Below, in pieces: positions 34,791 to 44,018 of a stretch of 64,000 nucleotides of DNA. The translations under genes were made by a program, and so were the position numbers. This DNA comes from Sutcliffiella sp. FSL R7-0096 (GTDB lineage Bacteria > Bacillota > Bacilli > Bacillales > Bacillaceae_I). Under the pieces are notes generated by a model. That model was not told where the DNA came from and did not search any database. It worked only from the letters and a program-made list of their open reading frames with translations. Within the stretch, counting starts at the first letter, position 1; every line of letters begins with the position of its first letter. The DNA is taken from contig NZ_CP152003.1 in the NCBI RefSeq assembly GCF_038595065.1, positions 1,530,001 to 1,594,000 of the forward strand. The letters run 5' to 3'.

Positions 34791-35642
34791 ATGAAAAAAT
34801 CCAAAAAAACAAAAAAAAATGTAGTGACAATGGAATTATTGGGAAAAAAGGGTAGGTTTGGAAATCAAATATTTCAATATGCTTTTTTAAAAATTTATGA
34901 AAAGAAATATAATTGTACAATACAAACTCCTAGGTGGATAGGGCAAACTTTATTTGGACATAAAGATAAACCTATAAGAAAAAAACTAAGTAGGATAACC
35001 CAACAGTTTAACTATGGCCTAAGTGATCATATTATTAATAAAAACCCTCCGTATATGAATGTAGATTTGGAGGGTTACTTCCAATACCATACATCATATT
35101 ATTCTCCTTATAAAGAATTTTTCCAATCTTTATTTGTTCCAATCACAGAAATAAAAAAAGAACTAGACATTAATATTAAGGATTTAAAAAAAAGTGGAAA
35201 TACAATTATAGGTCTCCATATGAGAAGAGGCGATTATGTTAGATATACAAAACTTTTTTCTCAAAAGCCAAATCCCTTTTTTATTACACCAACCAAATGG
35301 GTATTAACTTGGCTTGAAAAAAATTGGAAAAATTTAAATAATCCTGTTTTGTATATAGCAAGTGACGATATTGACTCCATTATTGGAGATTTTTCAGATT
35401 ATAACTACATTTCCAGTGTTGATAGTGTAAAAGGATTTAACCTTTTGTTAAAAGAAGCACCATATTATTTAGATCACTATATACTTAGTCAATGTGACAT
35501 AATGCTCATATCAAATAGTAGTTTCTCTTTCAGTGCTTCTATGCTTAACAACAATGCAAATCTCTTTTTAAGACCAGATATCAAAAGTCAGAAATTCATT
35601 GAATATAACCCCTGGAATAGCGAGGTGCTCTTGAGACCTTAA
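34791..35642 (+). CDS. GT11-like alpha-1,2-fucosyltransferase
   Basis: The product is 283 residues. GT11 landmarks: KGRFGNQIFQYAFLKIY at the N-terminus, the donor-binding HMRRGDYVRYTK near residue 145, and the C-terminal DIMLISNSSFSFSASML. GDP-L-fucose is the expected donor, and its biosynthesis genes (manC, gmd, fcl) are all nearby. ATG 34791 follows AAGGGGAC. The N-terminal dozen residues are lysine-rich. It is probably a fucose-capping enzyme of the spore glycan; the acceptor is unknown. Confidence 0.78.
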   Translation: MKKSKKTKKNVVTMELLGKKGRFGNQIFQYAFLKIYEKKYNCTIQTPRWIGQTLFGHKDKPIRKKLSRITQQFNYGLSDHIINKNPPYMNVDLEGYFQYHTSYYSPYKEFFQSLFVPITEIKKELDINIKDLKKSGNTIIGLHMRRGDYVRYTKLFSQKPNPFFITPTKWVLTWLEKNWKNLNNPVLYIASDDIDSIIGDFSDYNYISSVDSVKGFNLLLKEAPYYLDHYILSQCDIMLISNSSFSFSASMLNNNANLFLRPDIKSQKFIEYNPWNSEVLLRP

Positions 35643-35664
35643 TCTGCTTGTTAGGAGTGAGAAA

Positions 35665-36594
35665 TTGAAAATTTTTGTAACTGGTTCAACTGGAATGGTG
35701 GGGAGAAATCTTTTAGAGAAAATGGATTCAGTAAATGAGTTAAAAGCTCTTTCACCAAAAAGGAGCGAAGTAAATTTATTAAACTATGAAGAGGTTGATA
35801 ATTTTATAAAATTGCATAAACCAGATATGGTTATTCATTTAGCTGGTAGAGTAGGAGGAATACAAGCCAACATTTCTGAGCCAATAAAGTACATGATTGA
35901 AAACATGGACATGGGTAAAAATATAATTATGGCTTCAAGAAAAAATGGTATCAAAAAGTTAATTAACTTAGGCAGCTCTTGCATGTATCCAAAAAATATC
36001 AAAGGAAAATTAAAAGAAGAATATTTATTAACAGGTGCATTTGAACCTACTAATGAAGGATATGCACTTGCAAAAATCACCACATTAAAATTATGTGAAT
36101 ATGTAAGGCAAGAAAGTTCTGAATACCTTTACAAAACTATCATACCTTGTAATCTATATGGGAAATGGGATAAATTTTCTCAGGATGTTTCTCATATGGT
36201 GCCTGCTGTTATAGATAAATTACATCGAGCAAAAATTGCGAATTTGGAAGTGGTTGATATATGGGGGGATGGTAAAGCGAAAAGAGAGTTTTTATATGCA
36301 GGGGATTTGGCGGATTGTATACTAAAGGCTATAGAAAAATTTGATCAGCTACCGTATGTGACAAATATCGGTCAAGGATATGATTACACGATTAACGAAT
36401 ATTATGAAACAATTGCTAAAGTAATTGGTTATGAAGGGGGATTTTATTACGACTTATCGAGACCAGTTGGTATGCAAACAAAGTTATTAGATACTACTAA
36501 ACAAAAAAAATGGGGCTGGAATAGTTCTACTAGTTTAGAAGTGGGTGTAAGAAAAACATATGAGTTTTATTTAAAAGAATTAGTATCTGATTAA
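35665..36594 (+). CDS. fcl: GDP-L-fucose synthase
   Basis: A 309-residue short-chain dehydrogenase that epimerises and reduces GDP-4-keto-6-deoxymannose to GDP-L-fucose. The NADP motif is VTGSTGMVGRNLLEKM. The catalytic Ser/Cys region is NLGSSCMYPKN and the YALAKITTLKLCEY segment carries Tyr-x3-Lys. DIWGDGKAKREFLYAGDLAD is diagnostic of Fcl/WcaG. TTG start at 35665 with TTAGGAGTG upstream. Its partner gmd lies on the opposite strand at 37887-38936. Confidence 0.88.
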   Translation: MKIFVTGSTGMVGRNLLEKMDSVNELKALSPKRSEVNLLNYEEVDNFIKLHKPDMVIHLAGRVGGIQANISEPIKYMIENMDMGKNIIMASRKNGIKKLINLGSSCMYPKNIKGKLKEEYLLTGAFEPTNEGYALAKITTLKLCEYVRQESSEYLYKTIIPCNLYGKWDKFSQDVSHMVPAVIDKLHRAKIANLEVVDIWGDGKAKREFLYAGDLADCILKAIEKFDQLPYVTNIGQGYDYTINEYYETIAKVIGYEGGFYYDLSRPVGMQTKLLDTTKQKKWGWNSSTSLEVGVRKTYEFYLKELVSD

Positions 36595-36626
36595 TAGACT
36601 TGGAATTTTAAGAATAAAAATCTAAG

Positions 36627-36655
36627 GATGCTTTGAATATATTCTAAGCACCCCA
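36627..36655. terminator. Terminator between convergent fcl and fkbM-like genes
   Basis: GGATGCTTTGAAT / ATTCTAAGCACC stem (one bulge, one mismatch). Confidence 0.6.
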
Positions 36656-36662
36656 AAATGTT

Positions 36663-37282
36663 TTATTTTCTTATGAAAAATGAGTCTCCCCAAGATTTTT
36701 GCTTTCCCATTGCAGTAACAATATGTTTAAAGCTATGATTATCTAAGAAATTTTCAATATCATTAAATAAGGAACATCCTTCATACAGCTCAATAAAATT
36801 AACTTCCAAAGCTATACCATCTATATGTTTGAGGGTTTCAATAGCCCCTTCTAATGCCATTAGTTCAGCACCTTGTATGTCCATAACTAAGAAGTTATAA
36901 TCCGATTTATCAATTTTTAGTGAATATAGAAAATCATCTAACCTTCGGCCGGGTACTTTTATGGTATGGGTTTCGTGGATATGAGGATAAACATTCGCAT
37001 GATATTTAAGAGGAAGTAAAGAGCTGCTTTGCTGGTGAGAAGTTATATGAAAAATTTGCTCTTCATTATTATTAGTAATAGCAAAATTAAAAACTTCTAC
37101 ATGCGGATGTTTTTCCATATTTTTTTTGCACTTTTGGTAAATGGTTGGATTTGCCTCTATGAAAATTACCTTTTCAACACCTAATTTATTGTACAAGTTT
37201 ATTTGATTACCTATCCAAGATGGATAATGCCTCTGGGTTTTATTTTGTATTTTTTACAATATGCTTCTAGATCAAACAACAT
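36663..37282 (-). pseudogene. FkbM-type methyltransferase with N-terminal frameshift
   Basis: From ATG 37282 (AGAAGGTG upstream) the frame reads MLFDLEAYCKKYKIKPRGII then HLG and hits TAG. One base added near 37214 would join it to the long frame (INLYNKLGVEKVIFIEANPT...), giving a continuous protein of about 206 residues with the FkbM signatures VIFIEANPTIYQKC and MDIQGAELMALEGA. The remaining 177-residue frame lacks the glycine-rich SAM loop, so the gene is probably inactive, unless this is a sequencing error. Confidence 0.75.
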
Positions 37283-37354
37283 ATAGATGCACCTTCTTTG
37301 CATATGATTTTTTAAAATTTCGATTAATTTTTATCTTTTCAGTTGCGTTTGCAT

Positions 37355-37882
37355 TTATTTATAGGCTATTACGTTGAGACTCATTAGTCTACCTTTCTGA
37401 TCCATATGGGGAAGATATGCTCTACTATAATCATCAAATCCTAAAGGGAGAAATTCTCGCCAATCATATCTTTCAATTAGTTTGAAACCTACATCTTCGA
37501 GTAAAGATTTAATGGAGTTAAAATCAAATGCAATATAATGAAAATTGTACTCGTAATTCTGTCCTCCATATAGAAGACCTTGTAACTTACTTAAATTATT
37601 ATTTTGCAAATACTCTTGAACAATGGCTTCAAAATTAGGAACTGCTAATCTCAATATGCCGTTCACTTCTAACACTCTATACCATTCTTTAAGAACATTT
37701 TGAATATCTGCTCTCTTAATGTGCTCTAAAACATGACACGCATAAATTTCAGAAACAGTGGAATCATTAAATATACTCAAATTATTAATGTCAGTTTTAT
37801 AATCAACATGATCAAATGGAAGGATATCTACATGTTTAAAACCATGTAAATATTTTTCTCCACAACCTAAATGTAACTTCAT
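37355..37882 (-). CDS. Class I SAM-dependent methyltransferase
   Basis: The product is 175 residues. Motif I is LHLGCGEKYLHGFKHVDILP at the N-terminus. The acidic loop and post-motif ACHVLEHIKRADIQNVLKEW plus LRLAVPNFEAI match small type-11 methyltransferases of sugar clusters. ATG 37882 has GAGGAGTGAGG upstream and lies four bases after the gmd stop. It may methylate a sugar of the glycan. Substrate unknown. Confidence 0.78.
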   Translation of the reverse strand: MKLHLGCGEKYLHGFKHVDILPFDHVDYKTDINNLSIFNDSTVSEIYACHVLEHIKRADIQNVLKEWYRVLEVNGILRLAVPNFEAIVQEYLQNNNLSKLQGLLYGGQNYEYNFHYIAFDFNSIKSLLEDVGFKLIERYDWREFLPLGFDDYSRAYLPHMDQKGRLMSLNVIAYK

Positions 37883-37886
37883 TTCC

Positions 37887-38936
37887 TCACTCCTCGGTAA
37901 TTAAGTTATTGTTTTTAATTTGGTTTAAATCTGATTCCACCATCATCTTAACTAACTCATTAAACGATACTTCCGGTTGCCAACCTAATATAGCTTTTGC
38001 TTTTTTAGCATCTCCAAGAAGCAAATCTACTTCTGTTGGTCTAAAATATTTTGGATCTATTTCAACTAACACCTTATTATTCTGCACATTTATAGCTTTT
38101 TCGTTCAATCCTTCTCCAATCCACCTGATGCTAATACCAACTTCCTTGAATGCTAGTTCTACAAATTCTCTAACTGAGTGAGTTTCACCTGTAGCTATAA
38201 CAAAGTCTTCGGGTTTTTCTTGTTGCAGCATTAACCACATAGCCTTCACGAAATCTTTTGCATATCCCCAGTCTCGTTTTGCATTTAAATTTCCTAGCAA
38301 TAATTTATCTTGAAGACCTAACTTTATTCTTGCTACTGCCATTGTAATTTTTCTAGTAACAAACGTTTCTCCCCTGTACGGGGATTCGTGATTGAAAAGT
38401 ATACCATTACATGCAAATAAGTTATAAGCTTCTCGGTAATTTATAGTAATCCAATATGCGTAAAGCTTGGCAGCTGCATAGGGGCTACGAGGGTAAAAAG
38501 GAGTTTCTTCATTTTGAGGGGTATGATGAACTTTCCCATACAATTCACTTGTAGAAGCTTGATAGTACTTTACCTTTTGTTCTAAATTTAGTATTCGTAT
38601 CGCTTCTAATAATCTTAAAGTTCCAATTGCATCTGAATTAGCAGTATATTCTGGGGTTTCAAATGAGACTTTAACATGACTTTGAGCAGCCAGATTATAT
38701 AATTCATCTGGTTTTACTTTATTGACTATGCTTAAAATATTTGTTGCATCCGTTAAGTCTCCATAATGCAAATGAAAGAACTCATTTGATATTAAATGAT
38801 CTATTCTAACAGTATTTATTGATGAGGACCTCCGCTTTATACCATGAACCTCATAACCTTTTTCTAAAAGGAATTCAGCTAAATATGCCCCATCTTGGCC
38901 AGTAACACCTGTAATCAGTGCTTTTTTTGTTTGCAT
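37887..38936 (-). CDS. gmd: GDP-mannose 4,6-dehydratase
   Basis: The product is about 349 residues, starting at ATG 38936 with AAAGGTGAA upstream. It converts GDP-mannose to GDP-4-keto-6-deoxymannose. Motifs: [20 protein letters not shown] (NADP site), [17 protein letters not shown], the catalytic Thr-Tyr-Lys set in [12 protein letters not shown] and [30 protein letters not shown] and [16 protein letters not shown] are diagnostic of Gmd. It works between ManC and Fcl. Confidence 0.93.
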   Translation of the reverse strand: MQTKKALITGVTGQDGAYLAEFLLEKGYEVHGIKRRSSSINTVRIDHLISNEFFHLHYGDLTDATNILSIVNKVKPDELYNLAAQSHVKVSFETPEYTANSDAIGTLRLLEAIRILNLEQKVKYYQASTSELYGKVHHTPQNEETPFYPRSPYAAAKLYAYWITINYREAYNLFACNGILFNHESPYRGETFVTRKITMAVARIKLGLQDKLLLGNLNAKRDWGYAKDFVKAMWLMLQQEKPEDFVIATGETHSVREFVELAFKEVGISIRWIGEGLNEKAINVQNNKVLVEIDPKYFRPTEVDLLLGDAKKAKAILGWQPEVSFNELVKMMVESDLNQIKNNNLITEE

Positions 38937-38971
38937 ATTGTTCACCTTTCTCATAGGGATTTATAAAAATC

Positions 38972-40342
38972 TTACTCATCTTGACATAATTTCATTGTTT
39001 TCTCCCAACACGTTTCAATTCGAACAATATCGTCTTCAGATAGGTCGGTGCCTCTTTGAACTTCAATAAATTCCAGTGATGTAATCCCTTTAATCGCATG
39101 CTTAGCTTTTTCAGGTATTTGGAGGTAGTCGCCAGGAATTACTTTGCGTATTTTACCTTCTAATACGAATATGCCTTCTCCAGCTGTAATGATCCAATAT
39201 TCGCTTCTTTTCAAATGGTATTGATAGCTAATATTGGCCCCTTCGTTTAAGACGATTTTTTTTGTCAGTATACAAGATCCATTATTATATTGCTGAAAAT
39301 CTAAGACACTATATGTGCCCCAACGTCTTTCTTCATACATTGGGCGGAAATTTAGTCCTTCAACTAATTCTTTCACTTCATTACTCGTTCTTTTTTCTGT
39401 AACAAGAATGCCGTCTGGACTTGCAGCTATTACTACATTCGAGAGGCCAGAAACCACAATAGGTATGTTAAGCTCATTAATGATGTGGGAATTCTGAGAA
39501 TCATCGCTAATTAAGCCTTCTCCAAAAAGTGAATTTCCCAGAGTTTCACTAAATGCATCCCAAGTACCAATGTCTTTCCACAAACCATCGAATCGAAGAA
39601 CTACAGAATGTTTACACCTTTCTACAATTTGATAATCAAAACTTTTTTTAGGCAAAGTATGATATATTTTATATAATTCTTCATATTCTGTAGGAATTTT
39701 CATTTCGTCTAAAAGAGAAATAATATAACCTAATTTAAATACAAATACTCCACAATTCCATAATGCATTTTTTTCTATTAGTTTCTTTGCTTCATCTTTG
39801 GAAGGCTTTTCAATAAAATACTTTATTTTGCTGAGAGGGGAATTTAATGAGTTGATTTTATTAGGTATAATGTATCCATATCTTTCAGAAGGAAAAGTGG
39901 GTTTAACTCCAATTAAAGCAATATCGAATTGTATATCAGTCAAAGTCTCTTCTAAACAACTTATAACATGATAAAAAGGTTCATCAGCATATGCATCGAC
40001 AGGTAAAACACATATTAGTTCATTTAAATCGGTTCCCTCCAAAGACTTTAAATAAGTGCTTGCAAGACAAATAGCTGGAAACGTGTCTCTTACATCAGGT
40101 TCAATTATAATAGGAGCACGTTCTTGTAGTTGTTTTTTCATGATTTCTGCATGGGCTTTACCTGTTGAAACATACGTATGGTGATTTAATTTGCAGTGTT
40201 CCATCATTCTCCAAATTCTCTGGAACATAGATTCATAACCAAGATCACTTTTTAATAGCTTCAAGAATTGTTTTGAACGAGCAGAATTTGATAACGGCCA
40301 AAGTCTCTTCCCTGAACCTCCTGATAAAAGAATAACCTTCAT
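38972..40342 (-). CDS. manC: Mannose-1-phosphate guanylyltransferase
   Basis: The product is about 456 residues from ATG 40342 (GGAGG upstream). It makes GDP-mannose from mannose-1-phosphate and GTP. The N-terminal pyrophosphorylase signature GGSGKRLWPLSN and FIEKPSKDEA are seen, and a C-terminal cupin-like domain (YEERRWGTYSVLDF, SYQYHLKRSEYWIITAGEG) is present as in long ManC/type II enzymes. If that C-terminal domain is active, the protein may also isomerise mannose-6-phosphate. First committed step of the local GDP-fucose route. Confidence 0.88.
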   Translation of the reverse strand: MKVILLSGGSGKRLWPLSNSARSKQFLKLLKSDLGYESMFQRIWRMMEHCKLNHHTYVSTGKAHAEIMKKQLQERAPIIIEPDVRDTFPAICLASTYLKSLEGTDLNELICVLPVDAYADEPFYHVISCLEETLTDIQFDIALIGVKPTFPSERYGYIIPNKINSLNSPLSKIKYFIEKPSKDEAKKLIEKNALWNCGVFVFKLGYIISLLDEMKIPTEYEELYKIYHTLPKKSFDYQIVERCKHSVVLRFDGLWKDIGTWDAFSETLGNSLFGEGLISDDSQNSHIINELNIPIVVSGLSNVVIAASPDGILVTEKRTSNEVKELVEGLNFRPMYEERRWGTYSVLDFQQYNNGSCILTKKIVLNEGANISYQYHLKRSEYWIITAGEGIFVLEGKIRKVIPGDYLQIPEKAKHAIKGITSLEFIEVQRGTDLSEDDIVRIETCWEKTMKLCQDE

Positions 40343-40398
40343 TAATCTCAAACCTCCATGATAGTAAACTATTCTGTGATTTAATAAAGTAATGCATA

Positions 40399-41163
40399 CT
40401 AACGCTTCTTTTTTTTACCTATTCTTTTTAATCTTTTGCTTTTTTTCTTTTTGGTACAAATGTTGTTTTCTTCTACTTGAACCCTATTAAATATCCTCAT
40501 TGGGTTTTCTGTTTGAGTAACAAAGGTGCATTTATTCATATAATCAAGAGTATTAACTTTTTGAGTATGTGAATCTATATCTTTTCTTCTAACACATATA
40601 TAATTTTCCTTGGATGATGAAAAAAGCTTAAAATCATTTTTTAGAGCGTCCTTTAAAAAATATGCATCACTACCAATTCGCTCGTGTTGAAACTTTGTTA
40701 CTTCCCAAACATTTTTTTTAAAGACCAGCGTTCCACCTTTTAGTAATTTTTTTATCTTTTTCTCATTACCAGGTCTAAATATCATGAGTTTTTTAAATTC
40801 TTCAAAATATAAATATGAAGTGCATTTTCCTACAATATCTGCTTTACTAGATAACATAGTTTGATAGGCTTCTGTTAGGTAGTGGTCTGAGTAGTAATCA
40901 TCATCATCAAACTTTGCAATAATATCATAAGAAGATTTTGTTATCCCAAAATTAAGACATTCACCAAGGGTTTTTTCTTGAGGTAGCTTAAATACATGAA
41001 TGTTATGATATTCAGCTGTCTCATTTTTCCATTCATTTAAACACAGTGTATCGTTGTTTAAGATAATAATCATTTCTTTTTCAGTAAAGTTTTGCCGGAA
41101 AAAATTATCAAAAATGTTCTGCTTAAACTCTGGTCGCATTGTGCATAAAACTACTGAAATCAA
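40399..41163 (-). CDS. GT2-like glycosyltransferase (tandem paralogue 1)
   Basis: The product is 254 residues. ISVVLCTMRPEF begins the GT-A domain, KEMIIILNNDTLCLNEW follows, and the metal site appears as IAKFDDDDYYSDHYL near residue 95. The C-terminus is very basic (KKKKSKRLKRIGKKKKR). TTG start at 41163 with AAAGGAG upstream, overlapping the previous gene by four bases. It is a clear paralogue of 41160-41891. Such proteins resemble those annotated as glycosyltransferases next to coat genes; donor unknown. Confidence 0.7.
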   Translation of the reverse strand: MISVVLCTMRPEFKQNIFDNFFRQNFTEKEMIIILNNDTLCLNEWKNETAEYHNIHVFKLPQEKTLGECLNFGITKSSYDIIAKFDDDDYYSDHYLTEAYQTMLSSKADIVGKCTSYLYFEEFKKLMIFRPGNEKKIKKLLKGGTLVFKKNVWEVTKFQHERIGSDAYFLKDALKNDFKLFSSSKENYICVRRKDIDSHTQKVNTLDYMNKCTFVTQTENPMRIFNRVQVEENNICTKKKKSKRLKRIGKKKKR

Positions 41164-41891
41164 TTGTTACTCTCCTTTCTAATCTTTTGTAATTCCTTAG
41201 TGACTATATCGTTAAAATTATCCGTATGACATACTCTTTTTGATTTTTTTATTAAGAGTTTATTAGACTTTTTAAAAGTATGCTTTTTAGAATTAGCAAA
41301 TCGAATATAAACGTAGTTGAATCTAGATGTTGTATGAAACCTTAACTTGGCTTTTATACATAACTTAACAAAGCGACTATCCGTTCCAGATCCAACAATG
41401 GAAGGGAATTTCACTTTTGGGTATATCTTTTTCCTGAACATTATTGTACCGCCCTTTAACATTTTTTGGCCGCCATCATTTTCTTTCCCAAGAACACGTA
41501 GAGCTAATAGTTTTTCTTTTTGAAAATAAATAAATGAAACTCCTTTCCCAATTATGTCAGCATTAGTAGTATTAAAATAATGCAGTGCCTCTGCCAAATA
41601 ATAAGGCGAGTAATAATCATCATCATCAAACTTGCCTACTATATCGTACTTTGCTTTAGTTGTGCCGAAATTTAAGCAATCGCCTAGAGAAGTACGTTCA
41701 GGCAACTGAAATACAAATATGTTATTGTAGTTTTTTGCTTTTTTTTCCCATTGCTTTTTGTTCATGGTATCTTTATTCAGGATGATAATCATTTCTTTTT
41801 CTTCAACAGTTTGTCTATTGAAATTATTGAAAACATTATCCATCATTTCGTCTCGTATGGTACATGCAATTAATGAAATTATCTTAAACAC
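41160..41891 (-). CDS. GT2-like glycosyltransferase (tandem paralogue 2)
   Basis: The product is 243 residues. It shares with its downstream neighbour the N-terminal ISLIACTIRDEMMDNVFNNF, EKEMIIILNKDTMNKKQW, TSLGDCLNFGTTKAKYDIVG, KFDDDDYYSPYYLAEAL and the middle KMLKGGTIMFRKK. The GTG at 41891 overlaps the upstream gene by eight bases, indicating coupling. The C-terminal third diverges. Probably arose by tandem duplication; both copies look intact. Confidence 0.7.
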   Translation of the reverse strand: MFKIISLIACTIRDEMMDNVFNNFNRQTVEEKEMIIILNKDTMNKKQWEKKAKNYNNIFVFQLPERTSLGDCLNFGTTKAKYDIVGKFDDDDYYSPYYLAEALHYFNTTNADIIGKGVSFIYFQKEKLLALRVLGKENDGGQKMLKGGTIMFRKKIYPKVKFPSIVGSGTDSRFVKLCIKAKLRFHTTSRFNYVYIRFANSKKHTFKKSNKLLIKKSKRVCHTDNFNDIVTKELQKIRKESNN

Positions 41892-42726
41892 CCCATGTCT
41901 GTTTAGTTTTAAAATAATTATCTAGAAATGAGACACTCTCAACATTTACTCCAGAAGTTCCAAAGTCTTTAGCTGAAATGGTGTGTTTCATAGTTCCTTT
42001 TAGAAGCATGTTATTATCTCCATGCCCGAACCTTCTTAGCACTATTGGATGATTAATGATCGTAATGTCTTTTTTATGCTTTTGAAGTAGTTTTATTGAT
42101 TTTTGATGATTACCGATCAACTTATAAATGAAGCTATTTCTATCTTCATAGGAAGCTGGGAAGTTATTATACTTAAAGTAATACAGACCGCCACTTCCGC
42201 AGCGCATGTAAAAGTTATTTAATAACCATAATTCTTTTTGCTTTTCATTTGACATTATGCCTTTGTTTACAAAATAAGCAGTTGAAATTGGGAGTGTATT
42301 CACATATTCAACAAACCTGTAATGCACTAAATCATCTGAATCAAACGGCATGATGTACCCTACCTTTTTCTTCTCTTTTAAATATTGACCAATAATGTTG
42401 AGCTTGTAATTTTTATCTTTGTTAAATCCACGCGGGCTCTTAGGAGTGGAAAAATTAACAGGTAACCAGATTACTTTTTTATGATTTAATTCTTCAATAG
42501 AAGGTTTTTCATGCCCGGCTACTAATATAGTAAAATTCCTTTTGGTATTGTTTAAAATAGATTGTAAGGTATTCTTTAGATTTTCTTGCACAACCTTCCA
42601 GTTTTTTGAGACCTGTTTGCTTTTTAGTGGGATTGCAAAATAAATATGCTCCTCTTTACATTGAGGTTTATTATTTAGTAATGCATCTACTTCACACAGG
42701 ATTGAAAGTAATGTTTTTTGTTTCAT
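41884..42726 (-). CDS. Glycosyltransferase-like protein, GT-A type
   Basis: The product is about 280 residues from ATG 42726 (GAGGAG upstream). EHIYFAIPLKSKQVSKNWKV, FTILVAGHEKPSIEEL and the acidic metal-site-like VGYIMPFDSDDLVHYRFVEY support a GT-A fold. It is first of the three tightly overlapping glycosyltransferase-like genes. Similarity to the other two is limited to the general fold. AT-rich. Specificity unknown; a glycosyltransferase assignment is likely but not certain. Confidence 0.6.
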   Translation of the reverse strand: MKQKTLLSILCEVDALLNNKPQCKEEHIYFAIPLKSKQVSKNWKVVQENLKNTLQSILNNTKRNFTILVAGHEKPSIEELNHKKVIWLPVNFSTPKSPRGFNKDKNYKLNIIGQYLKEKKKVGYIMPFDSDDLVHYRFVEYVNTLPISTAYFVNKGIMSNEKQKELWLLNNFYMRCGSGGLYYFKYNNFPASYEDRNSFIYKLIGNHQKSIKLLQKHKKDITIINHPIVLRRFGHGDNNMLLKGTMKHTISAKDFGTSGVNVESVSFLDNYFKTKQTWGV

Positions 42727-42756
42727 ATAATTACTCCTCAATTATGTCTAAAAATA

Positions 42757-42789
42757 ACCCCTTGATATAGACTCTATATCAAGGGGGAA
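42757..42789 (-). terminator. Terminator of the 42799 gene
   Basis: A 12-bp perfect stem CCCCTTGATATA / TATATCAAGGGG with T-rich tail (TTATTTTT) on the minus strand. Confidence 0.85.
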
Positions 42790-42798
42790 TGCTCTAAA

Positions 42799-43086
42799 TT
42801 ATAGTGGACGGACTCTAACGATAAACTTGCAGCAGATATAGTCTACAACTAATACGTCAGTAATTTCTACTCCTGCACCTGTTACGATTCCTGTGTCCTT
42901 GTCAATGCATAGAATTCTACCTTCAACGGAAGTACCGTCTTTTAGGAAAATTTCAACATCTTGACCAAAGAATTTTTTTAGAAATTTACTGCAAAAACAC
43001 TCTAAATCATCCTTCTTATGGTCCTCTTTCTTGTGGTGATCTTTCTTAATGCTACAACAACCTCTTTGTTCGTAATAAAAACTCAT
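42799..43086 (-). CDS. Cys-rich LSm-like coat-type protein
   Basis: The product is 95 residues. A Cys/His/Lys-rich N-terminal tail (YYEQRGCCSIKKDHHKKED) precedes an LSm/DUF2642-like beta domain (FGQDVEIFLKDGTSVEGRIL, CIDKDTGIVTGAGVEITDVL, VVDYICCKFIVRVRP). It resembles the proteins at 29868-30530 in design: cysteines for cross-linking plus a small barrel. AGAGGGAGG precedes the ATG, and it has its own terminator, so it is monocistronic. Spore coat role inferred from composition and position. Confidence 0.62.
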   Translation of the reverse strand: MSFYYEQRGCCSIKKDHHKKEDHKKDDLECFCSKFLKKFFGQDVEIFLKDGTSVEGRILCIDKDTGIVTGAGVEITDVLVVDYICCKFIVRVRPL

Positions 43087-43220
43087 TATATTGCCTCCCT
43101 CTAGATTTTAAGTTATTAGGAATTTTAACTTCCTACATTAATGTATTCTAGTTAATCTATTGTGAGAGGGCGTATATCTTAGTACAAGCGCCTTTTTTCT
43201 ACTGAATCTAGTAACTTTGC

Positions 43221-43955
43221 CTATAGAAGTTGAATTTTTATTTTATTGATGGCTGGAATAGGGGAGGACTTATTGTTTAAATAAATTAAAGCCTCGACTT
43301 TTACTTTTCTTATATTCAAGTCGAAGGGTATAATCAGTTCCATTCCTGTTAAACTTATACTTTCTAATTTTGTCACTTTAATGGGTTTCACCCAATATTC
43401 TCCATTTTCAAGAGATGCTTTTTTCCAATCCTCTTTTGCATAGATCCAATCTATGCTCACGGGACTTCCTTCTGTTTTTTTAATTAAATTCGGGTCAGAT
43501 ATTTTCCCTGAAAATGTCACAGCGCCAATGGGATGAACTTTAAAGCAGATAATCAAGTCGTCTAGAGAGACCTTGGATTCATTTATTATATGAAAATCTC
43601 CATAAATAGTAAGTGTTTTTTCTTCTTCCATCAAAAGCACGGAGTAATTAAAATAACCATAGGGGTCTCTCATAGCATGGTTCATATTTTGTATGGGGGA
43701 AAGTATTGGTTGCTCTTCTTCTTCTACTATCACTTCTAGTTCTATAACTTTATTCTGGAGTTCTTCTAGCCTTCTTCTATACGAATTTTTTTCAACTTGC
43801 CACTCTTTCCTCTTTTCTTGAAGAAATTTATTTCTAATGATTTCTTTTTGGGCAGCTCTTTCTAAGTCCAATATCTTTTTGTTATATTTTGCCGATTCCG
43901 CTTTATGATAAAGGATTTCTTGTTTTAGGCGTATAAGTTCTGCATGTTGATCCAT
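43221..43955 (-). CDS. N-terminal coiled coil plus beta-rich domain, unknown
   Basis: The product is about 244 residues, from ATG 43955 with GGAGGTG upstream. Residues 1-80 are a long charged coiled coil (HAELIRLKQEILYHKAESAK, KNSYRRRLEELQNKVIELEV). Residues 110-244 are beta-rich (TLTIYGDFHIINESKVSLDD, LIICFKVHPIGAVTFSGKIS, KKASLENGEYWVKPIKVTKL). No signal or membrane segment. I do not recognise the family. Its position among coat-type genes suggests a structural spore protein. Confidence 0.6.
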   Translation of the reverse strand: MDQHAELIRLKQEILYHKAESAKYNKKILDLERAAQKEIIRNKFLQEKRKEWQVEKNSYRRRLEELQNKVIELEVIVEEEEQPILSPIQNMNHAMRDPYGYFNYSVLLMEEEKTLTIYGDFHIINESKVSLDDLIICFKVHPIGAVTFSGKISDPNLIKKTEGSPVSIDWIYAKEDWKKASLENGEYWVKPIKVTKLESISLTGMELIIPFDLNIRKVKVEALIYLNNKSSPIPAINKIKIQLL

Positions 43956-44018
43956 GAACACACCTCCATTATTTGTTCTTCTATTAAATTATGTAGTGGA
44001 CTATCTAGCTATGAACAC

